Source: Bigelowiella natans CCMP2755 (taxonomy: Eukaryota; Cercozoa; Chlorarachniophyceae). Taken from it: DNA of 64,000 bases. The stretch covers positions 23,501 through 87,500 of the forward strand of contig ADNK01002518.1 in the NCBI GenBank assembly GCA_000320545.1, in the 5' to 3' direction. Both the position numbers and the translations under genes were made by a program. The notes beneath the pieces were generated by a model. It had not been told where the DNA came from. It worked only from the letters and a program-made list of their open reading frames with translations, and ran no database searches. This document shows, piece after piece, positions 48,522 to 61,036 of this stretch; position 1 is the stretch's first letter, and every line of letters starts with the position of its first letter.

Positions 48522-49603
48522 TACATCGATCGACTAACCAAAGGATACGAAGAGAGCGTAATTCCTGGAAATCGCACATTTATACTTGACGCCAGCAAAA
48601 ACTTTGGCCTCAAAATTAAAAATGGGATTATCGACGATGTCAGGGTAATAATGTGATGATGAAAGGGCAGATCTGTTATTATGAAACAAATCTCCCCCCA
48701 CCCCCCTCTCTCTCCGATCATTCATATAATAAACCTAGGAACACAGCCAGGCTGAATTAGTTGGCTTAAGAGAGGACGATAAACTCATTGAGGTAGAAAT
48801 CATTCTTAGGCATTATCATTGAAATTACGATGAGAAGAAACAAAAACTTAGCTGATGATCATGGGATAATCGTCATATTCTAGATTGGAGGGAAAGTTGC
48901 AAGCGAAGGCAACATCCGCCATGCTATTGCCAGGGCTAAATCAAGGAAGGCTAATCTTAGTGTTACAGTTATTGTTAAGGAGAAAGAGGGCGAGGTAGAT
49001 ATTTATCGCCTGATCTACTACTACTACTACTATTCTTTACACAAATATACAGCAGCTAAAAATAATATAGCAGCTAGCTAGTATTACACTTAATACAAGC
49101 AACCATAATTAGGAACCTAAGGGTCCATGGCTTAATTTCCCAAGAACTCCTCACATCTTCTCTTCATTGGCCAGTAATATCAAGAAGAAGGAGGTACAAA
49201 CATCATCATCATCATCAGTTGCAACAGCAGCAGCAGCAGCATTAAATGACTAACAAGTTTAATTGTTACAACAATGTGAACAACAACTACTCAGAGGAAA
49301 ATGGTGATGCATCTACGTCATCGACTGCTTACACTCGTTGATGATCTCTCCTATAAAGAGGCCAGACGTATGCTCCGCTGCATGCGAAAACTTGCACGGT
49401 TATTTCCATGCCCAACTTGCAGCAAAAGAAAAGAGCTGAGTAATCGTTGCCGGCCTACTAGTCTTGAATCAAAGAAATCTGCTCGAGCTGAGCGTAAACA
49501 ACGGGTAATAATAAGCAGCAGCAGCAGCCCCCCCCTCTCCTTTTCACCATGTTGCTCTCTTTTCCTCCTCCTCTGTATCTATTTCAAAGTCGTTGTACTT
49601 CCT

Positions 49604-49638
<35 letters not shown>

Positions 49639-50176
49639 GCCCCCCTCGATATTGAGCTACATCCTTCACATAATAAATCCAATATCTTGTATCTGTAAAT
49701 AGGCTAGAGCTGTGAATTGGGGACCCTGTGATAGATGCAAAAGTCTTTCAATGTTACTCGAGCAAAGGATGGCGACAAAGTTGGGGGGGGGGAGGAAAAA
49801 TCGGGGAAGAAAAAAGAGAATCAAATTAAATAGTGACTGTGATATTGCAACATCATTACAGGATATAGAAAAGCAGCAAAAATTACCATCAGCTCCCTCT
49901 ACACATCCTAGAAATTGTGTTATTGAGACGGATGATGAGGAAGACAACAGAGAAGATTCGGTACCACCTCAAAGAATCAGCACGATTCAGACAATTCGTA
50001 ACGCAGAAATAAGTGGATCAAGCCCAGAAACGGAAAATTATGTTTCCAATGGTAGAGACAGCAGAGTAGCGGCGATGAGTGTGAAAGATGATAATGATAC
50101 AAAAAAGGAAGAAGAACAGATGATGGACACATCCACTTACAATGTTGACCAGCCACAACAAGGTGTCCTCCTATAG
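47168..50176 (+). CDS. PDZ-domain protein with Ala/Glu runs and Cys pairs (495 aa)
   Basis: Nine exons join in phase: 47168-47256, 47817-48135, 48303-48351, 48544-48644, 48739-48792, 48884-48994, 49113-49193, 49295-49504, 49703-50176. Residues about 155-255 form a PDZ-like domain: 'FGLKIKNGIIDDVREHSQAE', 'LVGLREDDKLIEIGGKVASE', 'GNIRHAIARAKSRKANLSVTV'. A basic region near 295-390 has CxxC pairs ('FPCPTCSK', 'GPCDRCK') that could bind zinc. The tail is acidic and disordered, ending QPQQGVLL. Exon 2 carries (CTG)n read as poly-Ala and (GAG)n read as poly-Glu. The first exon is far from the second across a long repeat-filled intron but phases match. Likely a scaffold protein; no partner is suggested by context. 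Confidence 0.8.
47612..47700. repeat. (GT)n-(GA)n compound microsatellite in PDZ-gene intron
   Basis: GT units (about 47621-47657) pass directly into GA units (about 47657-47690). It is the same design as the CA/TA/GA tract at 1682-1796. Long ORFs across it are artefacts. Confidence 0.9.
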
Positions 50177-51269
50177 ATTCGCAAATGTGGAACAACTGTG
50201 TGGGAGACACATCTAGACATGGCGCTTTGCCAACAGTCGTTTTTATATCAATGTATAGATATGTTCTGAGGCGTCGATCCCGAGTCAAGATCTCTACTTC
50301 AGATATGCTGCGTCGATCATCTGCAATGCGCCACTGTGCCATGAAATCTCGGCTTGCATGAGCGCGGTCCTTCAAGTCATGCATGTCATGATGCTGTCGT
50401 GTGGGTGCCTAGATGTATATTCTACATGTATGATATAGCTGCCGCTTATATTTGGAGTATTTTTTTGTAATCATTGCCTTCCACGTTGAATGAGCCAACG
50501 CAAACCCTGTGACAGTGTTGCACACTAGATGCCGAGATTACTATTGTAATGCATGGGACATCTCTTCCACCTTTGCTAGCTTTAGGTGCTGATTCCAAAA
50601 ATTGCATGCGTTTTGCGACTGACACTTCCATGTGTACTGAGAAAATTTTGCCATGCGCTATATTCTGGCATTGCTGAGTTCTCTGCATTTCGACACATTA
50701 TAGTCGCATGTGACAATATCTGGACATGCGTAGCACTGATCTCGCATGCTAGCGTGCTAGCCAGTAGCATGCATGCATGCGCCACATGTCTCGTCTAGCG
50801 CCCTAGTTACATAGGCTAGCTACGTACCAGCAGCCTTAGGCGAGTTTAACCACCATCGACACACATGCGTGTACATGCACAAGCATATTATTAAGCATAT
50901 GTGAAACTGATGGACTGAGTAACAGAAATCGTCGATTTCCACCACCACCACCACAAACAAGTATGGTAGGGAGTGTAGTGGTTATCATTATTCATTTATC
51001 AAGCATTCACAGCAGGTAAGATCGATCGACTTCATCATCATCACCCCAGATACCAAGTTGACACTTTTTCAGTCAAAGCAGCTATAATGTCGCTATGAAG
51101 CATGCTGATCCTAGGTGAGTCTCGTTGTAGAATTTTTAGGCAAACCTGGTTATATTTGCAATACGTCCTTGTTATAACGTAATAAAGTAATCAACATCAT
51201 GGATGATTTTAAAATTCCAGGGAAGTAGTTTGCATATTATATATGCTAATGTTTTGTGAGTTGTACATG
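50177..51269. other. Convergent intergenic island H
   Basis: The gap lies between the 3' ends of the PDZ gene and the ankyrin kinase. From 50180 to about 50890 it is palindrome-rich ('gctagcgtgctagccagtagcatgcatgcatgcgcc' region near 50750-50785, 'ggctagctacgtacc' near 50815). From 50890 to 51269 it is AT-rich with a (CCA)n tract at 50939-50953. ORFs here were rejected on composition. Confidence 0.6.
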
Positions 51270-53213
51270 TCACAGTGCCATAATCATTACCCTTTGTTGG
51301 TGATGATTTCGGACAAGTGATGCAGCATCTCCTCGCTCATGCTCGATCTCGCATACAGAATCGTGCACATTTTTATTAATCGGGGCTTTCATTTCAAGAA
51401 GGTACCGAACTAGCTGCAGATCCCGAAGATGTATATTTTGTATAGCAGCATCAAGTGCAGTAAGGCCATAGTTATCCCTAAGAGAAATATCTACTTTTAC
51501 CTCCTCTAGAAGATACCTCACAATTTCTAATCTATAATTATCTGCTGCATTGATTAACGGAGTGCCTGCTTTTGGATTTGCCTTTGCCTCCACTAAGTAT
51601 TTGACAGCACTTGTCAGTCCATAGTGGCACGCTGCAGTAAGAGCATCGAAGCCAGATCCGTCCTTCAATTGCAAATCAGCTTTCATTTCAACAATAAAGG
51701 CTGCAACTTCTGGATCATAGCATGTTGGATCACTAACAGCATAAATGAGAGCTGTTGATTTATGTTGATCTGTGTCTCTTGCTTCGTTCGGATTAGCACC
51801 CATATTAAATGCGCGGATAACTCCATTTAGATCTCCATCTCGAGCGGAGGAGAGGAGGAGGCGGTTAGCACGCATAGAAGACTGTGTTCTTCTGCTGTCT
51901 TTAACGTTATCAGATACGGCTTTGTAGTCGTTCTTATTTCCTGCATCATCATCGTCATCACCACCACCACGATTATCAGTATCATTGTCATTATCACTGT
52001 TAGCTGTTTCATTTCCTCTTTCCGTCTCTTGCATTTCAAAATCATTTTCGCTCAGTGATGCGTAGTTTGAAGCCAAAGTTCCACCGCCGTCACCCATTTC
52101 TCGTTCCTGTTTTATAAGTGCGGCTAGAGTCTTTATTTGATGCTCCTGAGTCGAGCTTTCAGTAGTTAAGTATCTGAGTAGCATCGTTGCGGATGGCCTC
52201 TTCCTTGCCTCAAGTTGCAGACACATCTCCATAATCGTCTTGCATCTGTCGTCTACTTCTTCATCGCTACTACTATTACTACTACTACTACTCGTTTTTC
52301 TTGTTCTTCTTCTTTTCAGCTTCAAGCACAAAGAACCATTCATGATTTTAGGGACTGCATAATGGAAGGATAGCTCACCGTAAGGCACAGAGCCTTTGCT
52401 GAGAATCTCAAAAATAGCAACCCCAAACATCCACATGTCAGACCGGATTGAATAAATTCCTTTGTAAGATTCTGGTGCGGTCCATGCCCAAGCAGTGTGT
52501 GCTGCTAATTTTTGATAGGTAGCGTAACGAGAAGTAATAGATCTTGCAAGGCCATAGTCTCCCACAACGACGCTACCGTCCGCTCTCATCAACAAGTTGC
52601 GGCAAGCAATGTCCCGGTGAATACAAGGGGGATCCTGCGAATGAAGGTGTTTTAAGCCTGATAGCACGTCAGTAGCAATGCGGAGAAATGGTTGCCATGA
52701 GACCATATCTTCTTTAAAATGAAGCTTATCGAGACTTCCCTTTTCGCAATATTCCGTAAGAAACGCAAGTTTTTTCTCCAACGTTGCGACTCCATAAAAC
52801 CTCAAGACATTTCGATGAATTTTCAGTCGTGAAAGTACCTGTAGCTCTTTGAGCTGGTGGTAAAATTATCAATGATAATAAATACTTAACGACGCGCAGA
52901 ACAACCTCACAAACATCTGACAATACTTGTTCATGGTTCTAAATGAATGATGTTTCACCTCTTCATCTGCTAGTCCACCACCAATATGTAGCGTCTTAAC
53001 TGCAACTCTTATCGTTTGTTCCCTTTTATTTCGTTCCTTTCTGTCCTGCTTTCTTCCGTTGATGATCTCTCCAAGACGTATCTCACCAAAATTACCCCTG
53101 CCTATCCTCCCCATTACTTTAATATCACTAGACTTATAGGTACGCACGCTGCCAAAGTATACGGGCTCCTCCTCTTCTTCTTGCTCATTCTCATTTACAG
53201 CGGCATCCGCCAT
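51270..53213 (-). CDS. Protein kinase with C-terminal ankyrin repeats (612 aa)
   Basis: Two exons: 53213-52959 and 52853-51270, intron 52854-52958 in phase. The kinase domain (about residues 28-300) shows the glycine loop 'GRIGRGNFGEI', 'VAVKTL' with the ATP-binding Lys, the alphaC region 'ELKELQVLSRLKIHRNVLRF', the catalytic loop 'IHRDIACRNLL', a metal motif 'GDYGLAR' (DYG in place of DFG), and 'WTAPESYKG' for APE. The HRDxAxRN loop and 'AAHTAWAWTAPE' point to the tyrosine kinase/TKL branch. A Ser-rich acidic linker follows, then four to five ankyrin repeats ('SARDGDLNGVIRAFNMGANP', 'GFDALTAACHYGLTSAVKYL', 'YGLTALDAAIQNIHLRDLQL'). The kinase is probably active; the ankyrin part would bind partners. 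The start is supported by 'MADAAVNENEQ' after AT-rich leader. Confidence 0.92.
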
Positions 53214-53305
53214 TGCAAAAATCCAAATCTATGCACGGGGGGGAGAAAGGCAACTAGTTCTTTTATCTCGTACTTTACAGTCGTACTCTTTTTTCTATGT
53301 CGCAG

Positions 53306-53719
53306 TTACGAAATCACACCCAATTTATTATAAACAAATTTCCCCTTATTAACGGGTGAGCGACTTCTATTTTTGCGAATATTCTCATCATTGGATATGA
53401 ATGCACGACGTACTCGCATGCACACAGCCAGGCAGCCAGACATCAAGTTGATCATGGAAAACAGAAAGCAGCACAGATCAAAGCATGCACAGTGAGTAGG
53501 AGTATTCTTTAGTTGTTGCACATGTATTTTATTGCTTGTCATCAAGTCCTCGTTGAAAAGATCTTCTACACCGCACACCACCAGATCCAGAACCATCAGC
53601 AGTACCCATCCAACGATAGAAAAAGGAAGAAGAAGGAACTTAGGTGGTTGACTATGTAACCTTTTACTGTGTTGTGTTTTCCAGCGTCGAATCTTTTGGT
53701 TGGTGGTAGCTGATTTCAA
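53306..53719 (-). CDS. Hypothetical small membrane protein (137 aa)
   Basis: An open frame upstream of the kinase and divergent from the H+-ATPase. It has a basic, Lys/Arg/Gln-rich N-terminus, a hydrophobic stretch 'FLLLPFSIVGWVLLMVLDLV', a second one 'CFDLCCFLFSMINLMSGCLA', and a basic C-terminal tail 'RKNRSRSPVNKGKF'. Two membrane spans are possible. No family was recognised. It occupies the only gap between two 5' ends and might instead be leader or promoter sequence of either neighbour. Treat as tentative. Confidence 0.35.
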   Translation of the reverse strand: MKSATTNQKIRRWKTQHSKRLHSQPPKFLLLPFSIVGWVLLMVLDLVVCGVEDLFNEDLMTSNKIHVQQLKNTPTHCACFDLCCFLFSMINLMSGCLAVCMRVRRAFISNDENIRKNRSRSPVNKGKFVYNKLGVIS

Positions 53720-53820
53720 AGCTAGACCGTAAAAATGTTTCGAATAATGAATATACTTCGAACAAAGAGTAGTTTCTATGCTCGTTAAGCATGTCTGATT
53801 GATTGAAATTGTATAGAACT

Positions 53821-56204
53821 ATGGACGGTCCGTATACGAAAGTTGGAGATGATGTCGTGGCTGACACAGAGGCTGCTTACCAAGCTATGGAAGATGATGG
53901 GCGTCAAGTGAAGCCTGTGAATGAAATGGAAGAAATTGTATTTTTTACATCACGATTCGGCGATCAACGAATGATGATCAAAATACCTGTTTAGGATTCG
54001 AAAATTATGGACACTCCTGAGACTGGTTTGTCAACCGAAGAGGCAGCAAGGCGATTCGAAGTCTACGGACCCAACGAGGTTTAATTCTATCCGCCTCTAG
54101 CCGATTGAAACTTATAAACTCATAAATCTACAGCTTCCTGAGGATAAAGGCAACCTTTGCCTTGATTTTCTCAGCAAGTTCTGGGGCCCAAGTACTTATA
54201 ATTCTTATCAGCTATTGAAGGAATATAAATGTTATTTCGTATTAGTGCCTTGTATGATCTGGATCGCTGCTGCTGTTTCACTCGCTCAAGCTCTTTCTGG
54301 AAAGCCTGACCACTGGCCTGGTGATCGTCTACAAAGCTGCTTTCACTACAACATCCAACTTAGATTGTTACTGACTTTAGATTTTGGAGTACTGCTCGGA
54401 TTACAGATTATTAATGGAACTGTTGCATTTATTGAAGAGTAAATTCATTAGGTTTTTGAGACGAGGTAATATAATTCTGACTTAGTGTTGATATTATTAT
54501 TCCTAGATTCAACGCAGGAAATGCAATTGCAGAGCTTCAAGCGTCGCTTGCACCTAAAGGTTGCAGCACTTACACACTAAACACATTAGATGAACATCTT
54601 CATTTGCATATAATCATCAGCAAATGTTAAGCGTGATGGAGAGTTTCGCATAGTCCATGCAAGGTAACTGATGATACTCCCTTCCCTCCTCATTGTGCCA
54701 AATCTATCTTCTGAGAATTTGGTTTCGATGTATTTTTCCAAGGGAGTTAGTACCTGGTGACTTGATCGTTCTTCAAATTGGAGGCGTGGTACTTAATGCT
54801 GTCAAAAATTAATTATAAAAGTACTATCATCCATTCTCACGACTGGGAGTACTTCAATATAATATGTCTAGGTACCAGCAGATTCCGTTTTAATGGGAGA
54901 CAGGACACTTCAAGTAGACCAGGCAGCTCTTACTGGTAGGTAGTAGTAGGGATTTGCTTATTCACCTTCATCATCCTCATTCTACTATCAAATTCATGAT
55001 GTGTTCTTTCTTTTCCGTGATGATATGATAGGCGAGTCCCTACCAGTTACAATGAGAAAGGTGGGTTGAAAAGACGTAATTCATTTGTTGTCAGTGATCG
55101 CTCGTATGTGGCTGATATCACAGAACTCACTTATCCTTATCTTTAGGGCGACACAGCAAAAATGGGAGCAACCGTCAAACGTGGAGAAATGGAAGCAATT
55201 GTCAGCAAAACAGGTTATGGAGACTCTCGTCCGGAATGCTATTTGAAACCACCCTAACAATCCATCGATACAATGCAATATTATTAGGGAAAAACACCTT
55301 TTTTGGTAAAGCAGCAGGACTGATTGGAGATGTCGGTGTAGTATCTGCTATTATTTATCCGATAATTATACCATATATTATCATCATAATACCGAACTAC
55401 ATTATGCTGATACGTACATATCAGGTCCAACAAGAGGGAAGATTTCAGAAAGTATTGTTTAACGTAATGATATTTCTCATGGCATTGGCATCGGTAACAA
55501 CTCAGCACCAACGCATAAGTCATCTAATCATCATCCATCTACTAACTTCAAAATTTATACTTACAGGTTCTTGTGGTTGTTATATTGGCAATCCTCTTGG
55601 TTGATAATGGTATCAAATTTTTACCTTTTCAACATTTTGCGAAATCCTACTAATTACAATCTTATAACAGTTAGTTCTTAAAATCGGGTGTTAAAATGTG
55701 TCAGTATTTTCAAGCAAGTTGACCACAATTTCGTGTAATATCATTGATTAGGCACATCCAGTGATGAAGTTTTAGAGTCAATTGGTGTGGCTATAGTTCT
55801 TCTTATTGCTTCAATTCCAATAGCAATGCAGGTTCTATTGTAACATTTGCTTTATCTTCCGGTGTATGTATGATTATATGCGTTGTTAGGTGGTTGCAAC
55901 CGTTACTATGGCTGTAGGCGCTAGTCTACTTGCGAAGAAGAAGGTATTTTTCATAGAACAATGTGAAGTTTAAATTCTGTGAGGTGTTTTTTTTTTTTCC
56001 CTAAGGCAATAGTTGCACGTCTTTCAGCTATTGAGGAATTGGCAGGTTCGTCTTCCATTACCATAAATAACCGCAAATTTAAATATATGTTACTCTGCAA
56101 TCACTAGGGATGCACACTCTCTGCTCGGATAAGACAGGGACCTTAACTCTCAACAAACTAAAGCTTGATGACCCTATTATCATCGATGAATCCATCACTA
56201 AAGA

Positions 56205-56242
<38 letters not shown>

Positions 56243-56735
56243 TTTGAACGCCACCGCAAGAAACAGTGTTATTATCATCATCATCCATTTATGTACTACT
56301 ACAGAATTATATTTATTGCTGCTTTGGCTGCAAAACGTTTGGATGAAGGTGATAGTTGACTATTCTCGATGGCTTTGTGCTTTCGAACTGACAGTTCCAT
56401 CATCATCATCGTCATCATCATCTTTTCTAGGCCAAGATGCAATTGACACTTGCATAATGAATAAGGTTATTATCTTCCCCACCTAATAGTAAACGGTCGT
56501 TTATTAATTCACAGTGTATGTTTTGTATATTTAGGCTTTGGAACGTATTTCCAAAGTGGAAATGGAAGAGTATAAGCAGGTGGGGGAAAATAACAACAAA
56601 GAAGATAGTAGAGAATGGTCTGACTACTCTCTGTCTGGTGGAGAGAGTCGTCCTCATGTTGTTAACTCGATGATGATGATGGTACCGCAACAGGTAGATT
56701 TTATTCCTTTTGATCCAGCAATCAAGCGCACAGAG

Positions 56736-56766
<31 letters not shown>

Positions 56767-58165
56767 CAGAGGCATCATCTTCAATTTGGATGACTAGTCA
56801 TTTCAGACAGAATACCAATGATCAATATCGTCCTTCGATCATAAGTACTTAAAGTCATAAATTAAGGAAATTGTAACATCCCTCTTTAGGCTAGTATTGT
56901 GCATCCAAAAGAAGGAAAATTTAAAGTGACTAAAGGTAAAGTCCAAATAATATGTTCAGAATAATCATCACTACAATCAACCATGCTGTCTATATAAGGT
57001 GCTGCCCCGCAAATCTTAGAGCTTTGTGCAGATGGAAAAAGGATGGTACTCACTATATTGTGCAATCTTCACAAAAGCCTGGCCCTCACTCAGCATTGTT
57101 AGGAGCAAAAAGTTATGCGTATTGTTGATGATCTTGCGGGGAGAGGATATCGTGCTCTTGGTAAAGAACATCAACTATGAGTTTCAAATTCTCATCCAAC
57201 GCTTACAACAATTATATTGATAAAGGTGTTGCAATGTCCAAAGAAGATGGAAAGCTTTATTTCTCAGGGGTGAGAATTATATGCTAGATTTTTTACCACC
57301 TTTCCTTTTTAGCACTGTGATTCAGTTGAATCCCACAATCAAGGTTCTATCCCTTTTCGATCCTCCACGTCACGATACCAAACGCACAATAGAGCGTGCT
57401 CAGGATATGGGGGTCCAGGTTGTGTTTACAGTCTAGAAGTCTCAGTGACTATATTCTATAACTCTCATATTCTGCCCGAAATTGAACTGATGGTGTTCAG
57501 GTAAAGATGATCACTGGAGATCATACAGCAATTGCAATCGAGACTGCAAGGCGTCTTGGTCTCTACTAATATATATTAATGGCGCATGTGTTACATGAGT
57601 TTTTAATTATTGCTTTTACAAGGAATGGGAACATCGATTCATTCTGTTGATGCGATGAAGGTATTATATTGCAATTTATGCAGATAATTGGTAATAATAA
57701 CAACTTATCACATCTCATGTTTGGCAGAGTGGGCAACAGCCAGAAATCGACCATAAAAATAGTTCAGGGGTAATGATGATATCGTACAAAGCCACATGAT
57801 ATATGTAAATAATATGCATTCACCAATATTGTTGGTCTATTTATCAACAGTTAACAGTGTCTTCTTCTATTAATCTTAAAGCCATATAAGAATCTGGCTC
57901 CTGATGACCTCGATGATATCATTCTTGCAGCTGATGGTTTTGCAGAGGTATTATTATATTTCATGGTTACTACTAGGGAGGTATTCTTCATCGCTACCAC
58001 CATAATAAAGTTCACATAGCTTTCTCATCATCATACTCATAGGTGCTTCCAGAAGATAAGTTCAAGATTGTGGAAGTTTTACAGGCAAGTGGACAAATCG
58101 TTGGAATGACTGGTTATAAGTGAATATTTATATCATATTTTTCCAAGAATGTAGTGAAGTAAATG

Positions 58166-58214
<49 letters not shown>

Positions 58215-58463
58215 GTGATGGTGTGAATGATGCCCCAGCATTGAAAAAGGCAGAGATTGGAATTGCTGTTGAGGGTTACTTACAACTTGAAGAGAACACA
58301 AATAACAATAAATCGTAGTATTTAAAGTATGTGCATATTGCTGAAAAGAAGTTTTCTCTAGGTGCTACCGATGCTGCCCGTGCAGCTGCAGACATTGTGT
58401 TGACCGAACCTGGTAAGAATGGTTATTCAGAGCAAATTTAAGCATGATTCATCTATCATCCCA

Positions 58464-58498
<35 letters not shown>

Positions 58499-60094
58499 CA
58501 CACACTTTCATCGTTCATTCATTCACAGGACTTAGCGTAATTATCGATGCTATGACTGCGTCGAGGAAGATATTTCAGCGAGTTAGGAACTACTGTAAGT
58601 CTTTTGCACTTTTTAGTTACATGTGAGGTGATTGGATGAGATCCATTGTATTTCATGTTTTGTTCATTAAGGTATGTATCGAGTGGCAGGAACAATACAG
58701 TTGATATTCTTCTTCTTCATTGCTATTTTCTTCGATCCGAGCAGTTCCTTTGGTCAGTCATTATCATCGAAACGACTAGCTTTACGTAGTAGTATCCTCG
58801 TCAAGCATAATTCACAATGACCATAATAATTAGTAATAATACAGAAAATGGCGAAGATGAGAAAAACTTCCGTTTACCAGTATTGGCAGTGGTAAGAGAA
58901 GCATTCATATCAATTATCCTTTTCTACATTATAGAATCATTCATGTTCACTATCATTTTCTACGTTCGTTGTGATCCTTTCCCCTCCTTCCCCAGGTGTT
59001 CATTACTCTCGTAAACGACGCATGCGTAAGATTGAGTTCTTTTCAATAACCGAGATTACTACTGCGATTCGAATGATGTTTCTAATACTTCGGTATGTTT
59101 ACCAATAGGTCCTCACTATTTCGAAGGATTATGTCATTCCGGACACTGATCCGCAAGTGTGATCGATCAACCGTGCAACAACAACAACAACTAATATGTA
59201 GTACTATGCATGTTTATTAAGGTTGTATGTTGTTGTTCTTCCTCCATTGTAGGCTTGGCATCTTAAGGAAGTCTTCATCATCTCAGCAGTTTTAGGGTAC
59301 AACGGTTTTACACTGATTTTTTTACTTGTAGTAGTTCGCACTGGCATTTCTATTCTGTCGTTCGTTCACTTTAAACAAGAACTCTTAATACGATACTTGA
59401 AGGTTTTCGGCTGTTTTGGCGAGTGTTTTGCTGCTGCTCTCAGTATTTGATGGGGGAGGTATCAACTTTGGGATCATCGTTGATCGTCGTTTTTAAGTTG
59501 TAAATCATCTATCAATCGATTATTAGATCAGAAAGGGAGTAGAACCGTTTCATGTATCTTCTTTGAAGATTGTAAGACGAATTACGGGAAGGTAGTAGTT
59601 ACAAAATAATAAGAACAACTTATACGCCTCTCGGTATGAATAACCATATGATTTTTGTTAAAAGGCTCAAACCGTAGTCTTCTTAAACTTGTGTATCTCG
59701 GATATAATCACAGTATTTTCGGCACGTAAGTGATTCCCCTCCTATAGATTTTTTATTCAAAAAAAAGTAGACGACTGGAGAGTGAATGCTTCATTGAGTC
59801 ATTCACCCATGATGAAATGATTCATTTATTTTGGTCTATCAGGGACTAAGTCATGGTTTTTCAGCCGGAAACCGGTTGTATTATATACTAATTAGCATTC
59901 TCATTCAAATCAAAAACGTGTGATAATAATGTCTGAACAACGCGGGTATTTCCTCCTATGCTTCTTTCCTCAGGCACTTGCTTTGTTCCTTGCTTTCATA
60001 TTTGCGGTTACAGCTACATCAATGGTCCGAAGCATTTTCCAACCAATTTCCAGTATCATCACATCATCATATGCACACATTTCGAGACAGCATG

Positions 60095-60134
<40 letters not shown>

Positions 60135-61036
60135 GGAGATGAACATGGTGAATCGATGATTCGTGTGTCGTTTATTATTACCAAAAGGTATCAACCCTTG
60201 TAAGCTTTGGTGGCATGGAGCCTATCAGTGCATATTCAATGGGAATAATCTGGATATATGTGCTCATTTGGTATCATCATCATCATCATCGTCATCATCA
60301 TGTGTGACAACACTCATCTCATCCCAACTTCAGATACTACTACAAGTGCATAATCATCGTCCATTATTATCTGTTCTTAGGTTCGTCATCAGGGATGCAT
60401 TAAAACTTGTTGCTTATAACGTATGTAGAGAATAGAGAGAGCCAAACATATCTGACTACTTCAATGCGCACAACGTCTTGAGTCTTCACCAAACAACCAT
60501 GTTTTGCAATAAATGTTTGAAACAAACTCCAGTTGATTGAAAAGTACAAAATTGTGGATCGTACTGCTTATTTGGATCTTGTGAAAGCAAAGCCGAAAGT
60601 AAGTAAAATGTTTGCTCTTTATGGACAGTAGATAGCACATGAAGTCCTTGTTATTTTTAAATAATATATTCAGGATAAACTAGGGATGAGTGGAATTCGT
60701 AAGTTCAGCCAGGACATTCGGGAGGTTGGGCGTCGTCGTGGTGAGTTATTATTGATGGTGTTGTATCGGTATCCTCCTCAGTATCCATCTGAAACTTTCT
60801 TGAGATAGCTCTTATTTTTTCGCAGGTGAATCTGTGGATGCAATATTCGCAGTTGATGTGCAAGAAAAGTTAGGTCGTATGATGATTCCTCACGTTGTTG
60901 TTGCTGTTCCTCATCAGTGTGATGATGAATGATCATCATCCTCATGCTAACGTTTCCTTTGTGTTTGGACAAAATAGTCTCTGGAGGTCGTTCTGCTCCG
61001 GGGGAGGAGAAAAGAGTTCATTTTGTTGATTTGTAG
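53821..61036 (+). CDS. Plasma-membrane H+-transporting P-type ATPase (P3A)
   Basis: About thirty small exons. Landmarks: 'TGLSTEEAARRFEVYGPNE' (about 54030), 'FGVLLGLQIINGTVAFIEE' (54370-54440), 'ELVPGDLIVLQIGGV' (54747), 'LTGESLPV' (54928-54935 joined to 55032), 'SIPIAMQVVATVTMAVGA' (55815-55925), phosphorylation site 'CSDKTGTLTLNKL' (56120-56160), 'KMITGDHTAIAIETARRLG' (57503-57560), 'DGVNDAPALKKAEIGIAV' (58216-58270), 'FITLVNDACVLTISKDYV' (58997-59130), 'KSWFFSRKP' (59850), 'LALFLAFIFAVTATSM' (59975). The 'GTxxWPD/..LN..D' context and short C-tail fit the P3A proton pumps of fungi, plants and protists. It would energise the plasma membrane by ATP-driven H+ export. The last exons read 'KPKDKLGMSGIRKFSQDIRE' and 'SGGRSAPGEEKRVHFVDL', a possible regulatory tail. 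Not every exon join was resolved. TA, GT and ATC repeats occur in several introns. Confidence 0.92.
58168..58211. repeat. (TA)n tract in H+-ATPase intron
   Basis: About 22 TA units immediately precede the acceptor of the exon encoding GDGVNDAP. A second tract is at about 60098-60134 in a later intron of the same gene. Confidence 0.9.

Noticed and set aside
59920-60203. IYIYIY ORFs near the ATPase 3' end
   Set aside because: Produced by the TA tract in an intron; only the LALFLAFIFAVTATSM part belongs to the ATPase.
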